From Planctomycetota bacterium (GTDB taxonomy: Bacteria; Planctomycetota; Planctomycetia; Gemmatales; Gemmataceae), in NCBI GenBank assembly GCA_017306025.1, contig JAFKJJ010000541.1:1-51677 (forward strand): a stretch of 51,677 nucleotides of DNA. The letters run 5' to 3'. Position 1 is the first letter of the stretch; each line of letters begins with the position of its first letter. The translations under genes were made by a program, and so were the position numbers. Of this stretch, positions 12,502-20,071 are shown piece by piece. The notes below the pieces were generated by a model, which was not told the DNA's origin, searched no databases, and saw only the letters and a program-made list of their open reading frames with translations.

Positions 12502-13259
12502 CCCGCGGCCTCCGTGGGTCGCAGCATCTTCACGCCCTCGATGGTGATGAGGCCCTCCGGCACGGCCTCGTCCAGGAATGGCAGCAGCCGACCGATCTCG
12601 TCGGGGGTTCCGACCACCTCGATCAAGAGCGGCAACTCTGCGACGTAATCGGGAAACTGGTCGGTGTGCAGCCGCTGGTGCGTGCCGAAACCCTTCGGTG
12701 CCCGCAGCACCACGGCGTTCGACAGGCCCAGGTCGCGTGCCCTCTCCAGCACCGCCCGGTAGAGCGGCTGCCCCTGGAACTTGTCGGTGTCGTCGATGAA
12801 CACCCGGAGCAGTTGCCCCTCGACGGTGGTGCGCATGACCGGGAACTCCTCTGGGCTCGGCAGGTACGCGGCCGGGTCGGAACGGTCGGGTGCTTGCAGG
12901 TGAGGCGCGACCCACGCCGCGTCTTTCTCTCGCTTGCGGTAGGCCAGAACGTGCACCCGCTCCAGGGTGGCGAGGGTGCGGGGGGAGACAGCGATCACGT
13001 CATTGAGGAAGCCGCCGACGGCTTGGGGGCTGTCGAGGAACTCCAGGATGACCGGACGGTGTTCCACAATGGCCCAACGCCCGGACTCGACCGGTTCGCC
13101 GCCCACCAGTCCGCAGATGCCCTCCAGGGACGTCGCGCCTTCCAGCTCCCGTCCCATCGCCAGCTTGAGGAGCGCGTCCTGTGCGTTGCTCCACCAGGAC
13201 ACCTTGTCGGTGTTCTTCAGGAAGATGCGGAGGAGCGTCTGATCGCCTTCCAGTTTCAA
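12498..13259 (-). CDS. Tandem DUF190 protein
   Basis: 253 residues made of two DUF190 units. The first (about residues 8-110) has LLRIFLKNTDKV and HRPVILEFLDSP. The second (about 140-250) has LLRVFIDDTDKFQGQPLY, GFGTHQRLH and PLLIEVVGTPDEI. The second half resembles the single-domain DUF190 protein beside crcB. It overlaps the antiporter gene by four bases upstream and the EEP gene by four downstream. It may regulate the adjacent antiporter as the single DUF190 is presumed to do for CrcB; this is inference from synteny. Confidence 0.85.
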   Translation of the reverse strand: MKLEGDQTLLRIFLKNTDKVSWWSNAQDALLKLAMGRELEGATSLEGICGLVGGEPVESGRWAIVEHRPVILEFLDSPQAVGGFLNDVIAVSPRTLATLERVHVLAYRKREKDAAWVAPHLQAPDRSDPAAYLPSPEEFPVMRTTVEGQLLRVFIDDTDKFQGQPLYRAVLERARDLGLSNAVVLRAPKGFGTHQRLHTDQFPDYVAELPLLIEVVGTPDEIGRLLPFLDEAVPEGLITIEGVKMLRPTEAAG

Positions 13260-14563
13260 GGGTCACCTCCAGACGTCCTCCCCCGCACCGGGCGGGGCGG
13301 GCGGCCGTTCAATTCGGGCGACAAGTCCAGGACCGGTTCGCCGTCGAGGTCGGGCTTGCCGTCAAGGTGGGCCGGACGGATCACGAGGCCGCCGGTTGCC
13401 GGCGTGACGCGCGGCTCGAAGAACGCCTGGGCCACCACCGTCGGCACGATCGCGCTGGCGATGACGACCGCGACCAGGATCGAATACTGTTCCTGGTCGA
13501 TCTTCCCGTTGTTCAGGCCGAACAGCGCGGAGATCGTGCCGAACGTCAGCCCGGTGGACATGAGGAGCGTGGTGTACTTCCCCTCGCGCTTCCCCATGCC
13601 GTAGAACCGCGTCAGCGGCCACACGCCGACCACCTTCGCCCCGACCTTCACGAGCAGGAGGACGACCACCAGTCCGAGGCCGGTCCAGGTGAAGAGGACC
13701 GGCAGCGATACTTTCGTGCCGGCCAGGAGGAAGTAGAACGGTGTGGTCAGCGCGAACACGGTGGTCCGCATGCGGCGGACCGCGTCCCGCTGGCGGGCCA
13801 TCACCCCGGCCAGCGCGATCCCGATCAGGTACGCCGGCAGCACGGCCTCACTGTTGGCCGCCGCGGCCAACGCCCCGAGCCCGAACAAGAGGCCGAAGAT
13901 CAGCTTGATCCCCGGCTCGCTGACTTGGTTGCCGTACTTGGCGAAGAACCCGCCCACGACGCGCGGGGTGAGCGGAACCACGACGGCGAGGACCGCGATG
14001 AGGATGAGGAGAGTGGCGTCGTAGTGGGCGAAGCACGCGCCGAGGGCCACCACCGTCCCGAGATCGGTGACGAAGCAGGCGGCCAGGATCACCTTGCCCA
14101 GTTCCGTTTCGTTCAGCCCGGTCTCGACCATGACCGCGTACACCACCGCGACCGAAGTGGTCGAGAGGGCGATCCCGCAGATGAGCGCCGCCTCCCACTC
14201 CCACCCGACCACGAAGCGGGCGAACGCCACCGCGGCGACGAACGGGACGACGAAGCTCACGAGGCCGATCGCGAGGCTCTCCTTGTAGTGCCGGCGCAGC
14301 ACGTCCGGCTCGATCTCGGCCCCGGCCAGGAAGGTGAGCAGCATGCTCCCGAAGCCCGCTAGGAATAGGAGCCACGGGCGGACCTCGAGTTTCCAGCCGA
14401 ACCCGAGGAACTGCTGTTGGGAGAGGTAGACGGCGAGGTTCCCGGCCGCGACCCCGACGAGGATCTCGACGAGCGCGACACTCTGCTTCAAGCGGACGGC
14501 GGCGAGACTGGCCACGAGGGCAAGGGCGATCCACGTCGCGGCGATGCGGTAGTCGGCCTGCAT
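13256..14563 (-). CDS. Cation/proton antiporter (CPA2, KefB/NhaS3-like)
   Basis: 435 residues with about twelve transmembrane segments, monovalent cation:proton antiporter-2 type. Visible family features are FLAGAEIEPDVL, the GIALSTTSVAVVYAV stretch, ACFVTDLGTVVALG with the conserved acidic pair region, and LLMSTGLTFGTISALFG. There is no TrkA-N domain at the carboxy end, only a short Pro-rich tail. The ATG at 14563 follows GAGGGG. This is the first gene after the fluoride aptamer and its terminator. Na/H antiporters are known members of fluoride regulons, probably because HF entry acidifies the cell. Confidence 0.9.
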   Translation of the reverse strand: MQADYRIAATWIALALVASLAAVRLKQSVALVEILVGVAAGNLAVYLSQQQFLGFGWKLEVRPWLLFLAGFGSMLLTFLAGAEIEPDVLRRHYKESLAIGLVSFVVPFVAAVAFARFVVGWEWEAALICGIALSTTSVAVVYAVMVETGLNETELGKVILAACFVTDLGTVVALGACFAHYDATLLILIAVLAVVVPLTPRVVGGFFAKYGNQVSEPGIKLIFGLLFGLGALAAAANSEAVLPAYLIGIALAGVMARQRDAVRRMRTTVFALTTPFYFLLAGTKVSLPVLFTWTGLGLVVVLLLVKVGAKVVGVWPLTRFYGMGKREGKYTTLLMSTGLTFGTISALFGLNNGKIDQEQYSILVAVVIASAIVPTVVAQAFFEPRVTPATGGLVIRPAHLDGKPDLDGEPVLDLSPELNGRPPRPVRGRTSGGDP

Positions 14564-14624
14564 GTGCCCCTCGTGGTGGGTCGGGACACGAGGTGGGCGG
14601 CGCGAACAACCGCGCAAACGCCAC

Positions 14625-14653
14625 GACCCCGCGGGAAGGGCTCCCGCGGGGTC
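14625..14653 (-). terminator. Expression-platform hairpin of riboswitch at 14694-14744
   Basis: On the minus strand GACCCCGCGGGA pairs perfectly with TCCCGCGGGGTC across a short loop. It lies between the aptamer and the antiporter start, as expected for a transcription-terminating platform. The following bases (GTGGCGTTT) form only a weak U tract, so termination strength is uncertain. Confidence 0.7.
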
Positions 14654-14693
14654 GAGTGAGGTCAATACCTACTCGAAGGGCGGTTGCCCCTGA

Positions 14694-14744
14694 GTAGGAG
14701 TTATTAGCCACGTAAGTGGCGGTTCCGTGGCGAACTCCATCGCC
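14694..14744 (-). promoter_or_regulatory. Fluoride riboswitch (crcB motif) controlling the eleven-gene operon
   Basis: Reading the minus strand: GGCGATGGAGTTCGCC, then AACCGCCACTTACGTGGC, then TAATAACTCCTAC. This is the crcB aptamer layout: a GGCGA/TCGCC hairpin whose loop GGAGT pairs with the 3' ACTCC, and a second helix GCCAC/GTGGC. Compared with the other three aptamers here, the usual TGATGA before CTCC is TAATAA, so two conserved-looking positions are changed. Downstream CCTACTC can pair with GAGTAGG at 14671-14677, which gives a competing fold. It leads the operon that includes crcB, eno and ppa. Confidence 0.93.
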
Positions 14745-14756
14745 TTCGCTTTTGTC

Positions 14757-14784
14757 ATGTTACGGGCCGCAATGGTCGAGTCAA
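14757..14784 (-). promoter_or_regulatory. Sigma-70-like promoter of the fluoride operon
   Basis: On the minus strand TTGACT (14784-14779) and TAACAT (14762-14757) are separated by 16 bases and lie just upstream of the aptamer. Transcription would start a few bases before the aptamer. The prediction rests on hexamer match, spacing and position only. Confidence 0.6.
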
Positions 14785-14880
14785 GAAACAATCCCAGACG
14801 TCGAGGCACTTCCTGACGCGACTCCGGCACAAAGACCCGGCGGAAGTCGAGTTACGAAACAGTCCCGGACATCGAGGGCA
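14775..14880. repeat. Imperfect direct repeat in the fluoride-operon promoter
   Basis: Two copies of about 34 bases, 14775-14808 and 14846-14880, share GTCGAGT-A-GAAACA-TCCC-GAC-TCGAGG-CA with a period of about 71 bases. The first copy overlaps the predicted -35 hexamer. They could be binding sites for a transcription factor or a duplicated promoter segment. Confidence 0.6.
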
Positions 14881-14936
14881 CCGCCCGCCGACGGGTTCCG
14901 TCCAGAGGTTGGGTGAAGGGGCATCGAAGCGAGCAC

Positions 14937-16598
14937 TTACCATTTGAAAGAGTACTGTATGTAGAACAGTGAGGGGCTGGCTTGTGGGCCTGGAGTATTG
15001 TGGATAAATGAACCGGCAAACAGAATCGAATACCCGACGAAAAGATCCTGGTGCAGGCTCAGGTGGAAGTTGGTCGTGAAGTCGATCTCCTGGCCCACGA
15101 ACGTCCCCGCCCGCCCCGTCGGATCGCTCCGGATGACCGTCCCGCTCGCGTTGTAAAGGCCATCTCGGGGGCTGTCCAAGTTGAATACGTGGTACTGGAG
15201 CGTTGAGAGGATCCACTTCGTCGGATAGCAAGCGAATTGCACGCTCAGGTCGTCAATGTTCGACCGACCGACCAGATCGAGATACCCCAAATAGGTGTGC
15301 CCCCAGGGGAAGAGTTGGTTGAACGTCCCGTGGGTGTTCCCCCGCCCCGGATTCTGGTTCCCCGAGGCCCAGTCGTTGTAAATCCAGAACTGCGGATTGA
15401 ACGGCAGGCCGGCGAACGCGTACCCGACCCCGGACGTGACGGCACCGGCCGAGATGACCTGGTTCGACCACGAGCCGAACTGGTACATCGCCTCGAAGTC
15501 CCACAGGTAATGGTTGGACTCGCCAGCGTACCGCGTCCCGATCGTGCTGACGTTGTAGCCGCCGACGGCGCCGTTGCGTCCGACGGCGACCCCGGGGTTC
15601 CGGTTGTCCAAGTTCAGGTAATAGAAGTCGGCGGCCTGTCCGTCGCGCGGCCGGTACGTCGCCCACGCGCCCGAGAAGTTCTGGTTGTGATCGGGCGGGT
15701 CGGCCGTCGTCGCGCGCATCAGCACCGGCTGCACCCAAAAGGCGTCCACGGTCCAGTCCTCACCCAGCCAGAAGGTCCGAACGCCCTGGAACGTCCGCCG
15801 GACGTTGGGGAAGTCCGACGGGCCGATCAGGCGCTGCGAGCCGAAGTACAGTTCCTGTCGGCCGACCCGCGCATAGACCGGTCGGTCCCCCGCGGAAAAC
15901 AGTCTGGCATCGACGAACAGGTTCAGCAGGTCCGCGTGATCCACGTCGTTGCCGAGCGGCGGCAAGGAATTGCCGGCGATGCGCGAGTCCTGCACCTCCG
16001 CATACAGGCGGAAGCGGTCGCGGTACCACAGGTCGCCGTAGACGCGCGAGCGGGTCAGCTCGTAGACGTTGGTCGTCCCGGTGAACCGGGCGTACCCGCC
16101 GTTATCGTCCATGAACCGGACCCGTTCTTCGCCGCCGACCGACAACGTCCAGTCGTCGCCGACGCGCATGCGCTTGAGGCCCGTCAGGAAATCGGTCTGC
16201 CCGGAGTCGGGTGAGTCCAGGTACCGGTAGTCGGCGTCGTAGAACGAATAGCCGTCGCTGAGGACGGGCGGGTACGGCGTCTTCGGCGGCCCCGAACGGG
16301 ACTCGCCGAGAACCCGGTCCCGCAGCGAGTAATAGCCCGGCCCGGTGGGACCGATGACGAAGTAGCCGATGCGGGCCATGGGGCGGAACGGCGTCGGCAC
16401 CCCCAACGCGGTCAGCCGGTTGAGTGGGGGTTCGACCGGCTTGTCCGGCGCGGGCGCTTCGGGCTGCGCTCCCGCACTCGGTGCCGGATCCGTCTGCGGG
16501 TCGGCCTGCGCTCGCGCGGGTGTGGGCGGGAGGAAGCCCAGAGCGGCCACCAGAGCGATCGACGCCCGCTTGGCGACAACCACGAATGACGAAGACAT
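14937..16598 (-). CDS. Alginate-export-type outer-membrane porin
   Basis: 553 residues with a signal peptide (SIALVAALGFLPPTPARAQA) and then beta-strand-rich sequence with repeated aromatic-polar alternation, ending in the terminal strand FYIQYSFKW with an aromatic last residue, as expected for a barrel. Segments such as YARVGRQELYFGSQRLIGP and the RTFQGVR region resemble the alginate_export porin family. Such porins often carry sugars, acids or anions; the substrate is unknown here. It has its own fluoride aptamer upstream, so it is expected to be induced by fluoride. The start at 16598 follows GAGG. Confidence 0.8.
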   Translation of the reverse strand: MSSSFVVVAKRASIALVAALGFLPPTPARAQADPQTDPAPSAGAQPEAPAPDKPVEPPLNRLTALGVPTPFRPMARIGYFVIGPTGPGYYSLRDRVLGESRSGPPKTPYPPVLSDGYSFYDADYRYLDSPDSGQTDFLTGLKRMRVGDDWTLSVGGEERVRFMDDNGGYARFTGTTNVYELTRSRVYGDLWYRDRFRLYAEVQDSRIAGNSLPPLGNDVDHADLLNLFVDARLFSAGDRPVYARVGRQELYFGSQRLIGPSDFPNVRRTFQGVRTFWLGEDWTVDAFWVQPVLMRATTADPPDHNQNFSGAWATYRPRDGQAADFYYLNLDNRNPGVAVGRNGAVGGYNVSTIGTRYAGESNHYLWDFEAMYQFGSWSNQVISAGAVTSGVGYAFAGLPFNPQFWIYNDWASGNQNPGRGNTHGTFNQLFPWGHTYLGYLDLVGRSNIDDLSVQFACYPTKWILSTLQYHVFNLDSPRDGLYNASGTVIRSDPTGRAGTFVGQEIDFTTNFHLSLHQDLFVGYSILFAGSFIHNTPGPQASPSLFYIQYSFKW

Positions 16599-16665
16599 CG
16601 CGACCTCGGTTCATTCCCGGGAAGGGGGGAATAACACCGAGCCGGGACGGTTCGAAGTGCGTGCC

Positions 16666-16695
16666 ACTCCTACCGCCGGCCGGCGCGGTAGGAGT
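16666..16695 (-). promoter_or_regulatory. Competing hairpin of the porin riboswitch
   Basis: ACTCCTACCGC, the 3' strand of the aptamer on the minus strand, pairs perfectly over 11 bases with GCGGTAGGAGT just downstream. The hairpin therefore competes directly with aptamer folding. No U tract follows, so it may act without simple intrinsic termination, or the terminator lies elsewhere. Confidence 0.65.
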
Positions 16696-16736
16696 CATCA
16701 GCCCGAACAAGGGCGGTTGCGGGGGACTCCATCCCC
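16688..16736 (-). promoter_or_regulatory. Fluoride riboswitch (crcB motif) upstream of the porin gene
   Basis: Minus strand: GGGGATGGAGTCCCCC, AACCGCCCTTGTTCGGGC, TGATGACTCCTACC. It has the same architecture as the other three. The first helix is GGGGA/TCCCC instead of GGCGA/TCGCC, a compensatory change that supports a real RNA structure. It is placed about 90 bases before the porin start. Confidence 0.93.
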
Positions 16737-17071
16737 AGTCATGTCAGGTGCAAAGCACTCGGGTGCGTTCCGTTCGCGTCCAAGATGCCCTCCCTGGATC
16801 GGCAGAACCACTGTGCCGGCTTGAGAGCAGGTATGCGGTTCGTTTACGGCAAGAGATAGTTCGCAGCGCACGACGAAGCGGCTGGTCGCCTGCGCCCGCA
16901 ACCGAAAGGCTTCTTTCAGGAAAGCCGGTTTGGCAGGTTGAGGTGCGGGCTGCTGCTTTAGTCTCCCGGTTCTGAATGCGGGCGTGCCGTCAACGGAGGG
17001 GGATACCGTGCCGATCAAAACCACCGACCGCAGGCGCGGCGGTTGCACCGTGTCGCCCGGAGGAACTACTC
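16737..17071. other. Divergent intergenic region, no gene recognised
   Basis: Lies between the porin leader (minus) and mgtC (plus). It should hold both promoters. A TGACAT close to the porin aptamer could be its -10 element, but no good -35 is seen. I found no aptamer in front of mgtC. Confidence 0.45.
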
Positions 17072-17776
17072 ATGCCGCTCACCCTCGACTGGCCGGACAT
17101 CTTGCTGCGCCTGGGCCTCGCCGTCTTCGCCGGCACCGCCCTCGGGCTCAACCGGACCGAGCGGGGCATGACCGCCGGGCTACGGACGACGCTCCTCGTT
17201 ACACTGGCCGCGGCCGTGTCCATGATCCAGGTGAACCTGCTCCTGACGACGGTCGGGAAGACGCCGGAGTCCTTCTCCGTCCTCGACCTGATGCGGTTGC
17301 CGCTCGGCGTCCTGACCGGGATGGGGTTCATCGGGGCCGGGGCGATCCTCCGGCAGAAGGGGCGGGTGAACGGGGTGACGACCGCCGCAACGCTCTGGCT
17401 CGCCACCAACCTCGGGCTGTGCTTCGGCGGCGGCCAGCACGGACTCGGACTGGCGTGGCTGGCGATCGGTCTCGTCATCCTCTGGGCTCTGAAGCACCTG
17501 GAGGCCCGCATCCCGCAGGAGCGGCGTGGCACCCTCTCGCTGACCGTGACGGAGAGCGGCCCGACGGACGAGGAGATCCGTGCGATGCTCGGACAGACCG
17601 GGGCGCGGGCCCGAACCTGGAGCGTGGCGTACTCGGGCAAGGGGAACGCGACCCGGCGGAAGGTCGCGTGCGAGGTCCGCTGGCTTGGCCGCGCGAACGA
17701 CCCGCCGACCCCGGAGTTCATCCGGAAGCTCGTCGAGCGCCCCGGCGTTCGGGCGGTGCGGTGGCGCGGGCAATGA
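17072..17776 (+). CDS. MgtC/SapB-family membrane protein
   Basis: 234 residues. The amino two thirds form the MgtC membrane domain: LRLGLAVFAGTALGLNRTERG, AGLRTTLLVTLAAA, and GMGFIGAGAILRQKGRVNGVTTAATLW, all highly typical. A soluble carboxy domain of about 80 residues follows (LSLTVTESGPTDEEI...), ACT-like in length. MgtC proteins are linked to survival in low Mg and modulate membrane ATPase and phosphate uptake. Fluoride binds Mg, so proximity to the fluoride island is suggestive, yet the leader shows no aptamer. The ATG at 17072 was chosen because of CGGAGGAAC just upstream. Confidence 0.92.
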   Translation: MPLTLDWPDILLRLGLAVFAGTALGLNRTERGMTAGLRTTLLVTLAAAVSMIQVNLLLTTVGKTPESFSVLDLMRLPLGVLTGMGFIGAGAILRQKGRVNGVTTAATLWLATNLGLCFGGGQHGLGLAWLAIGLVILWALKHLEARIPQERRGTLSLTVTESGPTDEEIRAMLGQTGARARTWSVAYSGKGNATRRKVACEVRWLGRANDPPTPEFIRKLVERPGVRAVRWRGQ

Positions 17777-17868
17777 TCGGAGCTGTGCGAACTGGCGGTC
17801 ACATCGGCACCCAAGGCCGAGACCGTTATGGTGCCGGCAAAGAACACATCCGTTTGTTATCCGCCCGT

Positions 17869-17897
17869 CGAGAATGGAGCCAGGCTACTCATTCTCG
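17869..17897. terminator. Inverted repeat after mgtC
   Basis: CGAGAATG (17869-17876) and CATTCTCG (17890-17897) form a perfect 8-base stem with a 13-base loop, about 90 bases after mgtC. It is either a weak terminator without U tract or an operator for the following promoter. Confidence 0.4.
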
Positions 17898-17938
17898 GCG
17901 GCCCATCTCACCGCGGGTCAGAAAAGGGCTAATTCCGC

Positions 17939-17970
17939 TTGAAATCGAATCCCCTCGGCTGGAATAATAT
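17939..17970 (+). promoter_or_regulatory. Possible promoter of the SulP-treS operon
   Basis: TTGAAA near 17939 and an AT-rich GAATAATAT at about 17962-17970 lie directly before the fluoride aptamer. With GAATAA as -10 the spacer is 17 bases. The call rests on position and sequence only. Confidence 0.4.
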
Positions 17971-17982
17971 TTCCAACTTGAT

Positions 17983-18060
17983 GGCGATGGAGTTCGCCGA
18001 AACCGCCTCGACAATTTCGGGGCTGATGACTCCTACCCGGATGCAAATCCCGGTAGGAGG
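17983..18060 (+). promoter_or_regulatory. Fluoride riboswitch (crcB motif) upstream of the SulP operon
   Basis: GGCGATGGAGTTCGCC at 17983-17998, AACCGCC at 18001-18007, a 7-pair helix GCCTCGA/TCGGGGC, then TGATGACTCCTACC. The loop GGAGT can pair with ACTCC as in known fluoride aptamers. The 3' strand CTCCTACC also pairs with GGTAGGAG at 18052-18059. When the aptamer holds its strand, the freed GGAGG at 18056-18060 can pair with CCTCC at 18073-18077, inside the terminator 5' arm, which explains how fluoride would turn the operon on. Confidence 0.95.
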
Positions 18061-18068
18061 ACGTTGAC

Positions 18069-18115
18069 CACGCCTCCGTGCGGGACCCGCATCCCCCACG
18101 GGGGCGTGTTCTTTT
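18069..18115 (+). terminator. Riboswitch-controlled intrinsic terminator
   Basis: CACGCCTCCGTG (18069-18080) pairs over 12 bases, one G-T wobble, with CACGGGGGCGTG (18097-18108), followed by TTCTTTT. It lies between aptamer and SulP gene and is a textbook termination platform. Confidence 0.88.
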
Positions 18116-18184
18116 CCGGGCCTCTCGGGCCTCGATGGACACCGCCCTCACCGGGTGCCACTGTCCCTCCGAGGCCCGACCGTC

Positions 18185-19993
18185 ATGGCCGAACCCAGTG
18201 TGCCGAACGGCACCGAACGGACCGCACCGCCCGGGCCCCGCGCCAGTCGATGTGCGGACCTGTTGTCCGGGCTCCTGGTGTTCCTGATCGCCATGCCGCT
18301 GTGCCTGGCCATCGCCCGGGGGAGCAACTACCCGCCGGTCGCCGGCATCTGGACCGCCGTCATCGGCGGGATCGTGACCACCTTCGTCAGCAACTCCCCC
18401 CTGACCATCAAGGGACCCGCCGCCGGGCTCATCGTAATCGCCGCCGGAGCCGTGGCCGATCTGGGCAAAGAGTTCTGTCCCGCTCTTCCTACAGACGAGG
18501 TGGCCGCGCTGCGGGCCGAGAACCGCACCGACGACGAGATCGCCCGTCGAGCGGAGGCCCGCCAACTCGAAGCCGGGTACCGGCTGGCCCTCGGGGTCGG
18601 GGTCGCGGCGGCCGCGATCCAAGTCCTCCTCGGCCTGCTCCGGGCGGGCTCCCTCGGGGACCTCTTCCCGCTGGCCGCCATCCGCGGGATGCTCGCGTCG
18701 ATCGGCGTCATCATCATCTCCAAGCAGGCCTACGAGGTGCTCGGCGGCGTCCCGGAGAAGGGAGCCGGTCCGCTGCGCCTGCTCGCCGACCTGCCCGAAG
18801 CGGTGCGGGACTACAACCCGGCGGTCGCCTGCGTCGGCCTCGTCGGTCTGGCGATCCTGTTCGGGCTCCCGTTCGCCCCCGGCCGGACCAAAAGAATTCC
18901 TGCCCCGCTGCTCGTGCTGCTCGCGGCCGTCCCCCTGGGCCTCGTCTTCTCCTTCGCGACCGAGCACGCGTACGTGTTTCACGACGGAGTCTTGTGCACG
19001 GAGAACCGCGCCTATCAGGCCGGGCCTCGATTCCTGGTGAACGTGCCCGACGTGAAGGCGGATCCGGGGGCCGCGTTCGCCCTCCCCGACCTCCGCGGGG
19101 TGCCCACGCCGACCGGTCTGAAGTACGTCGCCCTCTTCGCCGTGATCGGGAGTCTGGAGTCGCTCCTCGCGGCCAAGGCGCTCGACCTGCTCGACCCGTG
19201 GCGTCGGAAGACCGATCTGAGTCGCGACCTGTTGGCCACGGGCGTGGCCAACGCCGTGTGCTCGGCGGTCGGCGCGCTGCCGATGATCTCCGAGATCGTC
19301 CGCAGCAAGGCGAACGTCGATAACGGGGGGCGCACGAAGTACGCGAACTTCTTCCACGGCGTGTTTCTGCTCGTGTTCGTTGTGCTGGTACCGGGGCTGA
19401 TCTGCCACATCCCGCTCGCCGCCCTGGGGGCGATGCTCGTCTACACCGGGTTCCGGCTCGCCCACCCGCGCGAGTTCGTCCGCTACTGGAGGATCGGCCG
19501 GGGGCAGTTCGTCGTGTTCGTCGGCACGATCCTCGCGACCCTGGCTACCGACCCGCTCGTCGGGATCGCGGCGGGGGTCCTGCTGGAGGCCGCCCTCCAC
19601 CTATGCAACGGCGTGCCGCTGCGGTCCCTCTTCGTGTTCGACGCGGAGGTGGTGAAGCGGGGCGGGTGCGAGTTCCAGATCGTCGTCCATCGGGCCGCGG
19701 TGTTCGGCAACTGGCCGGCCCTGAAGCGGAAGATCGCGCGCCTCGGTCCGGACGCGGACGTGACGGTCGACCTGTCGGGGGCGCGGTTCGTCGATCACAC
19801 CGTCATGGAGAAGTTGCACGAGACGGAGCGGGAGTTTGAAGCACGCGGCCGATCCTTCGTAGTCACGGGACTGGACGGGCACCGCCCCCTCTCGTCCCAC
19901 CCGCTCGCCGCCCGGAAGAAACTGATCCCGCGGTGCTCGTGCCGGAAGCGGGAGGAACCGGATTGGCCGGAATACCCGCGCGGGTGCCCGTGA
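18185..19993 (+). CDS. SulP/SLC26-family anion transporter with STAS domain
   Basis: 602 residues. The membrane part begins at about residue 22 (ADLLSGLLVFLIAMPLCLAIA, with the conserved anion-site region) and runs through GPAAGLIVIAA and GSLESLLAAKALD to about residue 475. A carboxy-terminal STAS domain follows at about 490-585 (DVTVDLSGARFVDHTVMEKL). SulP proteins carry sulfate, bicarbonate, chloride or dicarboxylates. A fluoride-controlled copy might handle bicarbonate for pH repair or an anion exchange; no fluoride selectivity can be read. The ATG at 18185 follows GAGG; an earlier in-frame start would lie next to the terminator. It is first in a five-gene operon. Confidence 0.9.
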   Translation: MAEPSVPNGTERTAPPGPRASRCADLLSGLLVFLIAMPLCLAIARGSNYPPVAGIWTAVIGGIVTTFVSNSPLTIKGPAAGLIVIAAGAVADLGKEFCPALPTDEVAALRAENRTDDEIARRAEARQLEAGYRLALGVGVAAAAIQVLLGLLRAGSLGDLFPLAAIRGMLASIGVIIISKQAYEVLGGVPEKGAGPLRLLADLPEAVRDYNPAVACVGLVGLAILFGLPFAPGRTKRIPAPLLVLLAAVPLGLVFSFATEHAYVFHDGVLCTENRAYQAGPRFLVNVPDVKADPGAAFALPDLRGVPTPTGLKYVALFAVIGSLESLLAAKALDLLDPWRRKTDLSRDLLATGVANAVCSAVGALPMISEIVRSKANVDNGGRTKYANFFHGVFLLVFVVLVPGLICHIPLAALGAMLVYTGFRLAHPREFVRYWRIGRGQFVVFVGTILATLATDPLVGIAAGVLLEAALHLCNGVPLRSLFVFDAEVVKRGGCEFQIVVHRAAVFGNWPALKRKIARLGPDADVTVDLSGARFVDHTVMEKLHETEREFEARGRSFVVTGLDGHRPLSSHPLAARKKLIPRCSCRKREEPDWPEYPRGCP

Positions 19994-20071
19994 GGAGAAG
20001 TGCGACGCACGAGCGCCCGGCGTTCGCCGCCCGTCACGCATTCCGAACACACGTTTCCGGCTGGGAGGTTG

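Noticed and set aside
16737-17071. A magnesium riboswitch in front of the MgtC-like gene
   Set aside because: No M-box or ykoK-like conserved blocks or terminator could be found.
17918-19600. Long minus-strand frame opposite the SulP gene
   Set aside because: Composition is Gly/Arg/Asp/Gln-rich with no domain; it is the antisense of a well-supported transporter.
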